Positions 24,614-33,194 of a stretch of DNA of 64,000 nucleotides are shown in pieces. Position numbers and translations under genes: made by a program. The notes below the pieces were generated by a model. That model did no database searches. It was not told where the DNA came from and was given only the letters and a program-made list of their open reading frames with translations. The stretch's first letter is position 1. The number at the start of each line of letters is the position of its first letter. The stretch is from the NCBI RefSeq assembly GCF_016907955.1, contig NZ_JAFBCX010000001.1:1458004-1522003 (forward strand), read 5' to 3'. Origin of the DNA: Lentzea nigeriaca. GTDB lineage: Bacteria; Actinomycetota; Actinomycetes; Mycobacteriales; Pseudonocardiaceae.

Positions 24614-26191
24614 GTGCAAGTGTCTCGTATGGCGAAAGTCCTTGCCACGCTGGCCCTTCTGGGCGGCCTGACCCCGGTGGCGCAGGCGGCACCGGCGTGC
24701 TGGCAGGAGTTCTGCGGCAAGTACCCACCCGCACCACAGCCGGGGCAGTGGTCGTCCGCCCACGTCTCCTACGGCACGAACGGCAAGCTGAAGTACGCCT
24801 CCGACAAGGACGGCAACCGCGTGCCGGACTTCAGCTACGTCGGCTACCACTACGGCGAGAAGCCGCTGCCGGTCGTGCCGGACGTGGTCACGATCAGTCC
24901 CGTCGCCGGTGACAACACGGCGCACCTCCAGCAGGCGATCGACCAGGTCGGCGCCCGCACGCCCGACGCCAACGGGCACCGCGGCGCGGTGCGGCTCGCG
25001 GCCGGGCGGTACGAGATCCGGGGCACCGTGCGGATCAGGCACAGCGGCGTGGTGCTGCGCGGATCCGGTGACACCACAACGCTGTTCGGCCGCGGCGACA
25101 CTCCGCACCAGCGCACGGTCGTCGTGCTCGGCAGCGACGCGAAAACGCCGTGGACGACCGGGGCGAGCGTCGAGGTGACGACGCCGTTCGTGCAGGTCGG
25201 GTCGCTGAGCCTGGAGGTCGCGAACGCCGCGGAGTTCAAGGTGGGGCAGGAGGTCGTCGTGAGGCACCCGTCGTCGCAGAAGTGGATCGACGCGGTCGGC
25301 GGTGGCGGTGTGGTGCAGGACGCCAAGTGGACGCCGGGGTCGATGGACCTGCACTGGGTGCGCCGGATCAGGGCGATCGACGGACGCAGGCTCACGTTCG
25401 ACGCGCCGATCTACAACCACCTGGACAGGTCGCTGACGGTGTCCGCGGTCGCGCCGGTGACCGCGCGGAACCTCGTCAGCGAGTCCGGTGTGGAGAGTCT
25501 GCGGGTCGACGTCGAGACCAAGGGTGGCGAGGACGAGAACCACGCGTGGAACGCGATCGGCGTGTTCGGCGCGGACAACAGCTGGGTGCGGGGCGTGAAG
25601 ACCCGCTACTTCGGCTACGCGGGTGTCGTCACCGAACGGTCGGTGCGCATCACCGTGAAGGACGCGCGGGCCACGGACCCGGTCGCGATCCGCACCGGCG
25701 GCCGCATGTACAACTTCGCCGCGAACACCGATTCGCACCTGATCCTGTTCACCGGCCTGCACGCGGCCAAGGCGCGGCACGCGTTCGTCAGCAACGGCGC
25801 CAACACGACGGCGGGCGTGGTGTGGCATCGGGCCACTGTGGACGGTGGGGACGCCGAGGCGCACCGGCGGTGGAGCCAGGGACTGCTGTTCGACAACATC
25901 CGCGAGGTCGGCAGCGGCGGCAACCAGGCCAAGCTGATCAACCGCGGCGACTACGGCACCTCGCACGGCTGGGGAGCCGCGCACTCGGTGGTGTGGGACT
26001 ACAACAAGGAGATGGTCGTCCAGAAGCCGCCGACCGCGCAGAACTACGCCGTGTCCAACGAGGGCACGCGGCGGTCGCAGCCGTACTTCCCGGGGCCGTG
26101 GGGCAGCATCGAGATCAAGACCGGGCCGCTGGTGCCGGAATCGCTGTACGAGGCGCAGGTCGTCGACCGGCTCGCTGTGGCACACGACTAG
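24614..26191 (+). CDS. Secreted right-handed beta-helix protein (polysaccharide-lyase-like)
   Basis: Up to 525 residues from GTG 24614; ATG 24629 is another possible start that keeps the signal peptide (ending near VAQAA). The N-terminal DNTAHLQQAIDQVGAR segment is the usual entry of pectate-lyase-superfamily beta-helices, and the coil repeats continue through GVVLRGSGDTTTLFGRG, VRGVKTRYFGYAGV and ILFTGLHAAKARHAFVSNG. No lyase catalytic set can be assigned. It is expected to be extracellular and to act on plant or microbial polysaccharide. It stands alone after the sortase pair. Confidence 0.8.
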   Translation: MQVSRMAKVLATLALLGGLTPVAQAAPACWQEFCGKYPPAPQPGQWSSAHVSYGTNGKLKYASDKDGNRVPDFSYVGYHYGEKPLPVVPDVVTISPVAGDNTAHLQQAIDQVGARTPDANGHRGAVRLAAGRYEIRGTVRIRHSGVVLRGSGDTTTLFGRGDTPHQRTVVVLGSDAKTPWTTGASVEVTTPFVQVGSLSLEVANAAEFKVGQEVVVRHPSSQKWIDAVGGGGVVQDAKWTPGSMDLHWVRRIRAIDGRRLTFDAPIYNHLDRSLTVSAVAPVTARNLVSESGVESLRVDVETKGGEDENHAWNAIGVFGADNSWVRGVKTRYFGYAGVVTERSVRITVKDARATDPVAIRTGGRMYNFAANTDSHLILFTGLHAAKARHAFVSNGANTTAGVVWHRATVDGGDAEAHRRWSQGLLFDNIREVGSGGNQAKLINRGDYGTSHGWGAAHSVVWDYNKEMVVQKPPTAQNYAVSNEGTRRSQPYFPGPWGSIEIKTGPLVPESLYEAQVVDRLAVAHD

Positions 26192-26452
26192 ATGATGATT
26201 CCTGGACCTTAAGTGCTCGTAGGCGATCAGTGAGCGCTTGACGGGTGCGTCGATGACCCAGTTGTGCCAGATCGCGGCGGCGAGGGCGAGCATGCGCTGG
26301 GCGACGCGGGCGAGCGCGCCGTGCGGGGTGCGTGCGCCGTGTTGTTCCAGGGAGAGTTGTCGTTCGGCGGTGTTGATGATCGATTCGATGCGTTGCCGGA
26401 TCATCGACCGGTTGCCGTGACGGCGTTTCTCATCGCGGCGGCCTCCAGCGTC
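26192..26452 (-). pseudogene. IS982-family transposase, C-terminal remnant
   Basis: On the minus strand a frame without start reads DEKRRHGNRSMIRQRIESII, then QLSLEQHGARTP, AAAIWHNWVI and PVKRSLIAYEH, the C-terminal signature of IS982-type transposases. An in-frame TGA at 26453-26455 cuts it off upstream, and the N-terminal two thirds, with most of the DDE residues, are missing. No terminal repeats were found. It marks an old insertion between the beta-helix gene and the dehydratase. Confidence 0.65.
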
Positions 26453-26580
26453 TCAGGGCCGCCTGCCGCTCAAGATCCAAACGGAGTCAGTCGTCTAGTA
26501 GAGCGTCGCGGCTTGGTTGTGCTCCGTTGAGTCGGGCTGGGGGCTGGGCGGTCTGGTGCTCATCACCGAAAGCCGGATGG

Positions 26581-26693
26581 TCGCGCTCTCATGCACGTCG
26601 CTGCCGAGTTGGCGGTAGAGAAATGCTGACGCAAACGTTTGCTGATCATCCCAACTGCTGCCAACCGTGCAGTTAGCAGCCATGAGAGCGCGA
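26581..26693. repeat. 113-bp imperfect palindrome centred on a LacI-like operator
   Basis: Perfect 13-bp ends tcgcgctctcatg (26581-26593) and catgagagcgcga (26681-26693) enclose a sequence symmetric about the perfect 12-bp palindrome gcaaacgtttgc (26631-26642); the arms between are only partly complementary (shared gttggc). The centre equals the classical LacI/GalR-family operator core. It lies just past the 3' end of the dehydratase gene and next to the IS982 remnant. It may be a miniature inverted-repeat element or a former operator region. Confidence 0.5.
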
Positions 26694-26705
26694 TCTTCAT
26701 GATCG

Positions 26706-28409
26706 CTAGTGGGATTCGCGGCTGACGTCGCTGCCGCTGGAGCCGACCAGGAAGTCCAGGTCGGCTCCGGTGTCGGCGCCCTGCACGTGGTCGATGTAGA
26801 GCCGTTCCCAGCCGCGTTTCGGTGCCGCGAACGCCTCCGTCATCGCGGCGCTGGGGGTCCGGGAGAGGAAGTCCGGCGCCTCGACGTCGATCCGCCGGTT
26901 CTCCACGTCCAGCACGATGACGTCGCCGGTGCGGACCAGGCCGAGCGGTCCACCGGCCGCCGCTTCCGGTGCCACGTGCAGCACGACCGTGCCGTACGCG
27001 GTGCCGCTCATGCGCCCGTCGCAGATGCGGACCATGTCGCGCACGCCCTGCTCCAGCACCTTCTTGGGCAGCGGCATGTTCGACACCTCCGGCATGCCCG
27101 GATACCCGCGCGGGCCGCAGCCGCGCAGCACCAGCACCGAGTCGGCGTCCACGTCGAGGTCCGGGTCGTCGATGCGGGCGTGGAAGTCCTCGATGCTGTC
27201 GAACACCACGGCCTTTCCGCGGTGCCGCAACAGGTTCGGTGACGCGGCCGCCGGTTTGACCAACGCACCCAGCGGGGCGAGGTTGCCGCGCAGCACGGCG
27301 ATCCCGCCCTCCGCGATGATGGGTTCGGAGCGGCTGCGGATCACCTCCGGGTCCCAGATCGGGGCGTCGTCGAGGTAGTCGACGAGCGGCTGCCCGGTGA
27401 CCGTCAGTGCGGTCGGGTCCAGCAGGTCGCGGACTTCCCGCAGCACGGCCGGCAGCCCGCCCGCGCGGTGGAAGTCCTCCATCAGGAACCGGCCGGCGGG
27501 CTGGAGGTCCACCAGCAGCGGCACACCGGAGCCGATGCGGTCGAAGTCGTCGAGCGTCAGGTCGACACCCAGGCGCCCGGCGATGGCGAGCAGGTGCACC
27601 ACGGCGTTGGTCGAACCGCCGATCGCGGCCAGCGCCACGATCGCGTTGTGGAAGTTGGCCTTCGTCATGAACGTGCTGGGGCGCCGGTCCTTCGCCACCA
27701 GCTCGACGGCCAGGCGGCCGGTGCCGTGCGAGGCCTCCAGCAGCCGGCTGTCCGGCGCGGGAGTGCCCGCCACGCCGGGGACGACGGTGCCGAGCGCCTC
27801 GGCGACGAGAGCCATCGTCGAGGCGGTGCCCATGGTGTTGCAGTGGCCGCGGCTGCGGATCATCGCGGACTCGGAGCGGGTGAACGCCTCCTGCGACAAC
27901 GTCCCGGCGCGGACTTCCTCCGACAGCCGCCAGACGTCCGTGCCGCAGCCCAGCGGCACACCGCGGAACGTGCCGGTCAGCATCGGCCCGCCGGGCACCA
28001 CGACCGCCGGGATGTCGACGGACGCGGCGGCCATCAGCAGGGCGGGAATCGTCTTGTCGCAGCCGCCGAGCAGCACCACGCCGTCGACGGGGTTGGCGCG
28101 CAGCATCTCCTCGGCCGCCATCGCCGCCATGTTGCGCCACAGCATCGCGGTCGGGCGGACGTTGGTCTCACCCAGCGACACCACGGGCAGGTTGAGGGGG
28201 ATGCCGCCCGCCTCGTGCACGCCGTTCGACACCGACGCGGCGACCTCGTCGAGGTGCGCGTTGCACGGGGTGAGGTCGGAGGCGGTGTTGGCGATCGCGA
28301 TCTGCGGTCTGCTGAAGGCGTCGTCCGGGGTGCCGCGGCGCATCCAGGCTCGGTGGATGTAGGCGTTGCGGTCGTCTCCCGCGTACCACTGCTCGCTGCG
28401 TAGCCCCAC
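26706..28409 (-). CDS. IlvD/Edd-family dehydratase (probable sugar-acid dehydratase)
   Basis: A 567-residue IlvD/Edd protein starting at GTG 28409, five bases after aggagg. The iron-sulfur Cys residues are in TPCNAHLDEV, LLGGCDKTIPAL and SRGHCNTMGTAS; the C-terminal signature MSGTAYGTVVLHVAPEAA is intact. The opening LRSEQWYAGDDRNAYIHRAW fits the arabinonate/xylonate dehydratase branch better than the dihydroxyacid dehydratase of branched-chain amino acid synthesis. It follows the NTF2-like gene by 8 bases. No sugar transporter or other catabolic genes adjoin. Confidence 0.88.
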   Translation of the reverse strand: MGLRSEQWYAGDDRNAYIHRAWMRRGTPDDAFSRPQIAIANTASDLTPCNAHLDEVAASVSNGVHEAGGIPLNLPVVSLGETNVRPTAMLWRNMAAMAAEEMLRANPVDGVVLLGGCDKTIPALLMAAASVDIPAVVVPGGPMLTGTFRGVPLGCGTDVWRLSEEVRAGTLSQEAFTRSESAMIRSRGHCNTMGTASTMALVAEALGTVVPGVAGTPAPDSRLLEASHGTGRLAVELVAKDRRPSTFMTKANFHNAIVALAAIGGSTNAVVHLLAIAGRLGVDLTLDDFDRIGSGVPLLVDLQPAGRFLMEDFHRAGGLPAVLREVRDLLDPTALTVTGQPLVDYLDDAPIWDPEVIRSRSEPIIAEGGIAVLRGNLAPLGALVKPAAASPNLLRHRGKAVVFDSIEDFHARIDDPDLDVDADSVLVLRGCGPRGYPGMPEVSNMPLPKKVLEQGVRDMVRICDGRMSGTAYGTVVLHVAPEAAAGGPLGLVRTGDVIVLDVENRRIDVEAPDFLSRTPSAAMTEAFAAPKRGWERLYIDHVQGADTGADLDFLVGSSGSDVSRESH

Positions 28410-28417
28410 TGCGCCTC

Positions 28418-28819
28418 CTAGCGGTCCTCCTCGACCATATAGGGACTTCCGTGCCTGTGGACGATCTTCCAGTCGCCGTTCTCGCGGCGGAAGACCGTGG
28501 TGACGCGCAACGCGTACGTGGACACGCTGCCGTCGGCCTGGACCACCGACGACCGTTCGATCGCGCAGGCGTAGCCGAGGTCGCCGGACGTCTCCGCGGC
28601 CACGATCTCGACCTCGCCCGCCCTGCTGCCGCGCCACGACCCGGCGAGCAGGTCGAAGGTGCGTTCCAGCTCGGCCCAGCCGGTGCCGGTGTACATGGCG
28701 CCGTACAGGGTGAGCGGTTCGGTGTGCGACCACATCTGCTTGCGCGGCCCGGAGTCGCCGTCGTGCATGGTGCGGATGTCGCGTTCGAGCAGCGGCAGCA
28801 CGTCGTCCTGGTAGCTCAT
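28418..28819 (-). CDS. SnoaL-like NTF2-fold protein (DUF4440 type)
   Basis: A 133-residue protein from ATG 28819 with a single NTF2-like domain: DDVLPLLERDIRTMHDGDSG helix, ELERTFDLLAGSWRGSRAG, a central CAIERSSVV strand and the C-terminal VFRRENGDWKIVHRHGSPY signature of DUF4440/SgcJ proteins. It may be a small ketosteroid-isomerase-fold enzyme or a ligand carrier. It forms an operon with the dehydratase; aggagg for the dehydratase overlaps its stop. Confidence 0.8.
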   Translation of the reverse strand: MSYQDDVLPLLERDIRTMHDGDSGPRKQMWSHTEPLTLYGAMYTGTGWAELERTFDLLAGSWRGSRAGEVEIVAAETSGDLGYACAIERSSVVQADGSVSTYALRVTTVFRRENGDWKIVHRHGSPYMVEEDR

Positions 28820-28883
28820 CGCTGGCGGCCCTTCCGTGCGGCGGGTCCGGACAGCATGACTCTCCGAACCCGTCCGCGCGCGG

Positions 28884-29119
28884 TCAGGCCACGACGACGT
28901 CCTCACCCTTGATCTTCGTCTTGATCTGCGGCAACGGCAGATGATCAGGTTGTTGTCGCCTCGCTGCACAGCCAGACCTGGTGCGTGCATTTGGCGTCGA
29001 ACGCCGTGCACGTGCCCTTCGCCGGCTGGGCGACGACCACGGACGTCTCGTCGTCGAAGTGCACGACGACACCGCCGTTGAGCGGCACGTCGGTCTTCTT
29101 CGTGAGGCGACGGGCACCG
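28884..29119 (-). pseudogene. Rieske [2Fe-2S] protein, frameshifted and partly deleted
   Basis: The minus strand reads LTKKTDVPLNGGVVVHFDDE and KGTCTAFDAKCTHQVWLC in one frame, which is the first half of a small periplasmic-type Rieske domain ending in the first Cys-x-His box. The second box (CPCHGSKF) is absent. The protein resumes in another frame as LPQIKTKIKGEDVVVA with a TGA at 28884. One ligand pair and the frame are lost, so no cluster could be bound. Confidence 0.7.
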
Positions 29120-29257
29120 GACAAAACCGGAAATTTCGACGCGTGAACGGCAGGTCTGGATCGGAACAGTGGGTGGAATCGCCCCTAACGGGGTAAACGG
29201 CCGATACGTCAAGCAGTCGGCGCTGTTGCACCGTTGGGGCGAAAGGGCGGCGACGTG

Positions 29258-29608
29258 ATGATGACCGCGGTACGGGAGTACGCACTCCGGGTGTCTGCGG
29301 AACTCGGCTTGAGCGGCGAGTCGTCGTGCGTGGACGGAGAGCGGCCGCTGCGGCTCTACGTCGCGGTGGACGGCCAGTTGCCAGGGCATCCCGGTCACGA
29401 TGTGGCGCTGCTCTGGACGGACGGCCACGGCTGGGAGATCGCGGTGGAGGAACCCGGCGGTGCCGAGCTGACCGTCGTGGCCAGGTTGCGCGGAGCCGTC
29501 GAGCCGCCGCCGCGCACGGTCGCGCGGTGGGCGGGGAAGCTGCTGTCAGGTCAGTGGCCGGTCCCCGGTGAACGGAAGGACCGGCCACTGCTGAAACAAG
29601 CGGGCTAA
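29258..29608 (+). CDS. DUF6292-type protein
   Basis: A 116-residue protein from ATG 29258 (GTG 29255 and ATG 29261 also possible; aaagggcgg precedes). The pattern VREYALRVSAELGL, HDVALLWTDGHGWEIAVE and TVARWAGKLLSGQWP is that of the DUF6292 family, seen mainly in Pseudonocardiaceae. No catalytic residues or membrane segment are visible, and the role is unknown. Its stop overlaps that of the convergent MMPL gene. From 29120 to 29257 there is only a short upstream region. Confidence 0.7.
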   Translation: MMTAVREYALRVSAELGLSGESSCVDGERPLRLYVAVDGQLPGHPGHDVALLWTDGHGWEIAVEEPGGAELTVVARLRGAVEPPPRTVARWAGKLLSGQWPVPGERKDRPLLKQAG

Positions 29609-31764
29609 CCGACGGAGACCGGTTCCGGCTTCTTCTTCTCCTGCGGCAGCTCGTCGAGTGCGGTGCCCTCGACGTCGAGCTCCGGCAGCCAGCGCAGCCA
29701 CTTCGGCAGCCACCAGGCGCGCTCGCCGATCAGTGCCAGCGCGGCGGGCACGAGCACCATGCGGACCACGAACGCGTCCACGAAGATGCCGGCGGCCAGG
29801 GCGAAGGCGATCGACTTCACCGTCGCCTCGCCCGCGGGGACGAAGCCCGCGAACACCGAGAACATGATCAGCGCGGCGGCCACCACGACCGGGGCCGCCT
29901 GGCGGAAGCCCGTGGTGATGGCCTCGATCGGCTTGGCGCCGCGGTGGTGCGCCTCGTGCATCCGGGACACCAGGAAGATCTGGTAGTCCATGGCCAGGCC
30001 GAACAGGATGCCGATCACGAGGATCGGCGTGAGGCTGATCAGCGGGCCGGTGCTGTCGAGGTTCACCGCGTCGGCGAGCCAGCCCCACTGGAACACCGCC
30101 ACGGTGGCACCGAGCGACGCGCCGATGGTCAGCAGGAAGCCGAGCACGCCCACGAGCGGCACGAGCAGCGAGCGGAACACCAGGACCAGCAGGACGAGCG
30201 CCAGGCCCACGACGACGGCCAGGTAGATCGGCAGCGCGCGGTCCAGCGACGTGGCCACGTCGACGCTCACCGCGGTGGCACCGGTGACGTAGGCCCTGCC
30301 GCCCTCCACTGTGGACAGCTCGGCTCGCAGGTCGCCGACGAGCTGTTCGGTGGCGGTGCTGTCCGGGCCGGACTTCGGGATCACGGTGACCAGCGCGGCG
30401 GACCCGTCCGGGCTCGGTTGCGCGGGCGTCACCAGGGCGACGTCGGACATCTTCGCGATCGGCTCCGCGGCCTTGGTGGCGGTCGCGGCGGCGCCGTTGC
30501 CCTCGACGAGCACGATGATCGGGCCGTTGAAGCCCTCGCCGAAGCCCTCCGCGAGGATCCGGTCGGCGCGCTCCTGAGTGGAGCCCGCCGGCGGCTTCTG
30601 GATCAGCGTGGTGTCCATGGAGGCCACCGGGATCGCGACGATGCCGAGCGCCACGATCGAGAGCAGCAGCGCGACGACGCGGTTGCGCGTGACGACACCC
30701 GCCCAGCCGCGGATGACGCCGCGGTCGGTGGGTTCGGGGGCGGCGGCGGACCGTTCCTTGCGGGTGAGCACGCGGCGGCCGAGCATGCCCAGCACGGCGG
30801 GCACCAGCGTGACGGCGATCAGCACCGCGACGACGATGGTGGCGGCGGCCGCGACACCCATCTGAGTGAGGAACGGGATGCCCGCGATCGCGAGGCCCAC
30901 CAACGCGATGACGACGGTGAGACCGGCGGTGACGACGGCGGAACCGGCGGTGCCGACCGCGGTCGCGACGGCGTGGCCCACGTCGGAGCCGCGGCGCAGC
31001 TCCTGGCGGTAGCGGTTGATGATGAACAACGCGTAGTCGATGCCGACCGCGAGGCCCAGCATCGAGGCGAGGATGGGCGTGGTCGACTGCAGGTCCATGA
31101 ACCCGGTCGCGATGGTGATGCCGAGCGCGCCGATGCCGACACCGATCGCGGCGGTCAGCAGGTTCATGCCCGCGGTGACGAGCGAGCCGTAGGTCAGGGC
31201 GAGCACGACGAGCGCCAGCACGACGCCGATGGCCTCGGTCGGGCCGCCGACGTGCGGGGTCTCCTGCATCGCGGTGCCGGTGACCTCGACGGTCAGCCCG
31301 GCGGCCCGTGCCTTGTCGACGGCCTTGAGCAGCTCGGACCGCTGCTCTGCGGTGACCTCGCCGGGCTTCACGTCGTAGGTGACGGTGCTGTAGCCGACGT
31401 TGACGTCGCGGTTCACACTCGGGGCCGCCGGGTCGAGCGGGTTGGTCGCCGAACGGACGCCCTTGAGCGCGGCCTCGTCGGCCGCCAGCTCGCTGATCGC
31501 CTTGACGTGCTGCGGCAGCTTCTGGCCCTCTGGCGCCTTCAGGACGACACGAGCGGACGCCGTCTGGCCAGAGCCGAACTTCTGCTGGATGCGCTCGAGC
31601 GCGGTCGTCGACTCCTGGCCGGGGATGGACATCGAGTTGGACGTCTCACCGCCGAGCGTGAACGCGCCGGCACCGGCGCCGATCAGCACGAGCAGCCAGA
31701 TCAGGACGACCGGGAGCCGGCGCCGGTGGGCACCCATTCCCAGTCTGTAGAGCAGTTTCGCCAT
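29605..31764 (-). CDS. MMPL/RND-family membrane exporter
   Basis: A 719-residue transporter with about 12 membrane helices in two similar halves, each with a large extracytoplasmic loop (about residues 45-180 and 400-530). The Asp-Tyr pairs typical of proton relay (VGIDYALFIINRYRQEL and GLAMDYQIFLVSRMHEAHH) are present in both halves. MMPL proteins export lipids or hydrophobic small molecules. ATG 31764 has ggagg nine bases upstream. The gene follows a TetR gene by five bases, so it is a regulator-exporter operon, typical of drug or lipid efflux. Confidence 0.92.
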   Translation of the reverse strand: MAKLLYRLGMGAHRRRLPVVLIWLLVLIGAGAGAFTLGGETSNSMSIPGQESTTALERIQQKFGSGQTASARVVLKAPEGQKLPQHVKAISELAADEAALKGVRSATNPLDPAAPSVNRDVNVGYSTVTYDVKPGEVTAEQRSELLKAVDKARAAGLTVEVTGTAMQETPHVGGPTEAIGVVLALVVLALTYGSLVTAGMNLLTAAIGVGIGALGITIATGFMDLQSTTPILASMLGLAVGIDYALFIINRYRQELRRGSDVGHAVATAVGTAGSAVVTAGLTVVIALVGLAIAGIPFLTQMGVAAAATIVVAVLIAVTLVPAVLGMLGRRVLTRKERSAAAPEPTDRGVIRGWAGVVTRNRVVALLLSIVALGIVAIPVASMDTTLIQKPPAGSTQERADRILAEGFGEGFNGPIIVLVEGNGAAATATKAAEPIAKMSDVALVTPAQPSPDGSAALVTVIPKSGPDSTATEQLVGDLRAELSTVEGGRAYVTGATAVSVDVATSLDRALPIYLAVVVGLALVLLVLVFRSLLVPLVGVLGFLLTIGASLGATVAVFQWGWLADAVNLDSTGPLISLTPILVIGILFGLAMDYQIFLVSRMHEAHHRGAKPIEAITTGFRQAAPVVVAAALIMFSVFAGFVPAGEATVKSIAFALAAGIFVDAFVVRMVLVPAALALIGERAWWLPKWLRWLPELDVEGTALDELPQEKKKPEPVSVG

Positions 31765-31769
31765 GATGA

Positions 31770-32321
31770 TCAGGCCTCCCGGTGCCCGAGTGCGTCGTAA
31801 CAGGTAGCGAGGATCAAGGGACGCCACGTGGTCTTGTCACCCTCCTGGTTGGCCAGGAGCGTGAGCACGGCCATGGCGGTGAGTGCGCCGACGATCCGGA
31901 TCGCGCGTGGCAGCTCGCGCTCGGGGTCGATGACGAACATCTCGTTGAGCAGCAGTTCGTCCTGCGCCTGCTGAGAGTCCTCACCCGGCGCGGTCATCGA
32001 GCGGAACAGCAGCGCGACCAGGCCAGGCCGGTCGAGCGCGACGTCGGTGAGCAGCTCCAGCGCCCGCCGCTCGCGGGCAGGCCCGGCCGGCAGAGGGCTG
32101 ACGAGTTCCAGCACCTGCCTGCTCAGCACGTGGCTCTGCTGCCACGCCGCCTCGAAGAGGGCTTCCTTGCTGGGGAAGTGGTGCAGCAGACCGGCTTTGG
32201 ACAGGCCGACGGCGTCGGCGAGCGACTTCAACGAGGTCTGCTCGAACCCGTGCCGCGCGAAGAGTGCGGCGGCGGCGTCGAGGAGCTTCTCGTCGACGCC
32301 GGTCCTGGGCTGTCGTGGCAT
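31770..32321 (-). CDS. TetR-family regulator of the MMPL exporter
   Basis: A 183-residue TetR protein. The HTH (TSLKSLADAVGLSKAGLLHHFPSKEALFEAA) is canonical and the C-terminal half is helical with a hydrophobic pocket region (LVALLFRSMTAPGED, GALTAMAVLTLLA). It is first in an operon with the MMPL exporter. The upstream region has two accga...tcggt palindromes, indicating autoregulation that would also govern the exporter. Confidence 0.93.
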   Translation of the reverse strand: MPRQPRTGVDEKLLDAAAALFARHGFEQTSLKSLADAVGLSKAGLLHHFPSKEALFEAAWQQSHVLSRQVLELVSPLPAGPARERRALELLTDVALDRPGLVALLFRSMTAPGEDSQQAQDELLLNEMFVIDPERELPRAIRIVGALTAMAVLTLLANQEGDKTTWRPLILATCYDALGHREA

Positions 32322-32342
32322 GCAGCCGACTTTACGACGTTT

Positions 32343-32382
32343 ACCGACCAGATCGGTAGGTAAACCGACCGAAATGGTCGGT
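32343..32382. promoter_or_regulatory. Two TetR-type operators upstream of the TetR-MMPL operon
   Basis: Site 1 (32343-32357) is accga-ccaga-tcggt. Site 2 (32364-32382) is accgacc-gaaat-ggtcggt with perfect 7-bp arms. The centres are 23 bp apart, about two helical turns. They lie 22-61 bases upstream of the TetR start, overlapping where the promoter must be, and also border the divergent gene. Confidence 0.75.
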
Positions 32383-32404
32383 GGCGTTGGTCACGCACAA
32401 TGTC

Positions 32405-32995
32405 GTGGTGATCGAGATGAACGCCGTCGTCGCCGCGCACCACCTGGTCGGCTTCCCGGACTGGCCCACCGGTCCGTACTCCGACGGTGACGTCGTGCTG
32501 TCGGGCCGGATGTCACGGGAGGAAATCGGCACCGCGCTCGCCGCGATCGCGCAGTACAACAACGGCCAGGAGGTCGGGCCGGACGGGCCGGCGTTGCTCG
32601 GTGGGTTGCTGGAGCAGGAAGCCATCATCATGTCCGGCGGCCTGCTGGTGAGGGACACGCGCACCGGCGTGGTGGTCGAACCGGGGTGCTGTCAGGGGTT
32701 CGAGGACTGGCGGGACTGGCGCGGCGTCCTCGACGGCCGGCACCCGTGGCTCGGGCACTCGCCGGACCCGAAGGTGGAGATCGGCGACGGCCTCGTGCGG
32801 GTGTGGCCGGACGACCGCCGGACGGACGGCCCGGCGTGCGAGATCCCGCTCGCCGAGCTGCCGGGCCACCTCGCCGCGGTCCGACAGGACCTGCTCGGGT
32901 TCCTGGAGCTCGTGCGGAAGTGGGCGCCGTACGGAATGGGGGAAGCGCTCGCCGAGAGGTTCGACGAGCACTTCCACATCAGCGCGCCGCTGTGA
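32405..32995 (+). CDS. Hypothetical protein
   Basis: About 196 residues; GTG 32381 would overlap the TetR operator, so GTG 32405 or ATG 32417 is a more likely start. I recognise no domain. The protein is acidic, soluble and rich in Trp, with a double-Cys turn (VVEPGCCQGFEDWRDW) and a central WLGHSPDPKVEIGDGLVRVW stretch. It diverges from the TetR-MMPL operon and may share its regulation. The last 17 bases overlap the convergent membrane-protein remnant. Confidence 0.6.
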   Translation: MVIEMNAVVAAHHLVGFPDWPTGPYSDGDVVLSGRMSREEIGTALAAIAQYNNGQEVGPDGPALLGGLLEQEAIIMSGGLLVRDTRTGVVVEPGCCQGFEDWRDWRGVLDGRHPWLGHSPDPKVEIGDGLVRVWPDDRRTDGPACEIPLAELPGHLAAVRQDLLGFLELVRKWAPYGMGEALAERFDEHFHISAPL

Positions 32996-33165
32996 CCGCG
33001 CGGGTGATGGCTGACCACACCACGTGCCCGACCGCGATGCACACGACCCACACGACGGCCACCGGCACCCTGGGGCTGCAGGTGCGCGAACACCGCGTAG
33101 TGCGTGAGGTGGACGGCGAGCGAGGCGCCGGCCAGCAGGGCAGACCGGTGAGCGATGCCGGACAC
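32979..33165 (-). pseudogene. Small two-helix membrane protein, frameshifted
   Basis: From ATG 33165 the frame reads SALLAGASLAVHLTHYAVFA (a membrane helix) and then turns into low-quality Arg/Gly sequence. After a one-base shift near 33080 the sequence continues as RVPVAVVWVVCIAVGHVVWS, a second helix, and stops at 32979. Joined, they make a plausible protein of about 60 residues. It is either a recent pseudogene or a base-calling error in the run of C and G around 33070-33085. Confidence 0.4.
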
Positions 33166-33194
33166 ACCACCTGTTTGCGCCCCATAATGCGAGC

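Noticed and set aside
23708..26404. Very long open frame on the minus strand opposite the DUF4397, sortase and beta-helix genes
   Set aside because: Arg/Asp/His-rich antisense of well-supported genes; only its first 70 residues, the IS982 remnant, are meaningful.
26495..26683. 62-codon minus-strand frame (MAANCTVGSSWDDQQ...)
   Set aside because: Lies within the palindromic region at 26581-26693, matches no known family and has no RBS; left as part of the repeat.
29944..31800. 618-codon plus-strand frame opposite the MMPL exporter
   Set aside because: Low-complexity Arg/Asp/Gly/His composition is typical of antisense frames in GC-rich DNA; the exporter on the other strand is certain.
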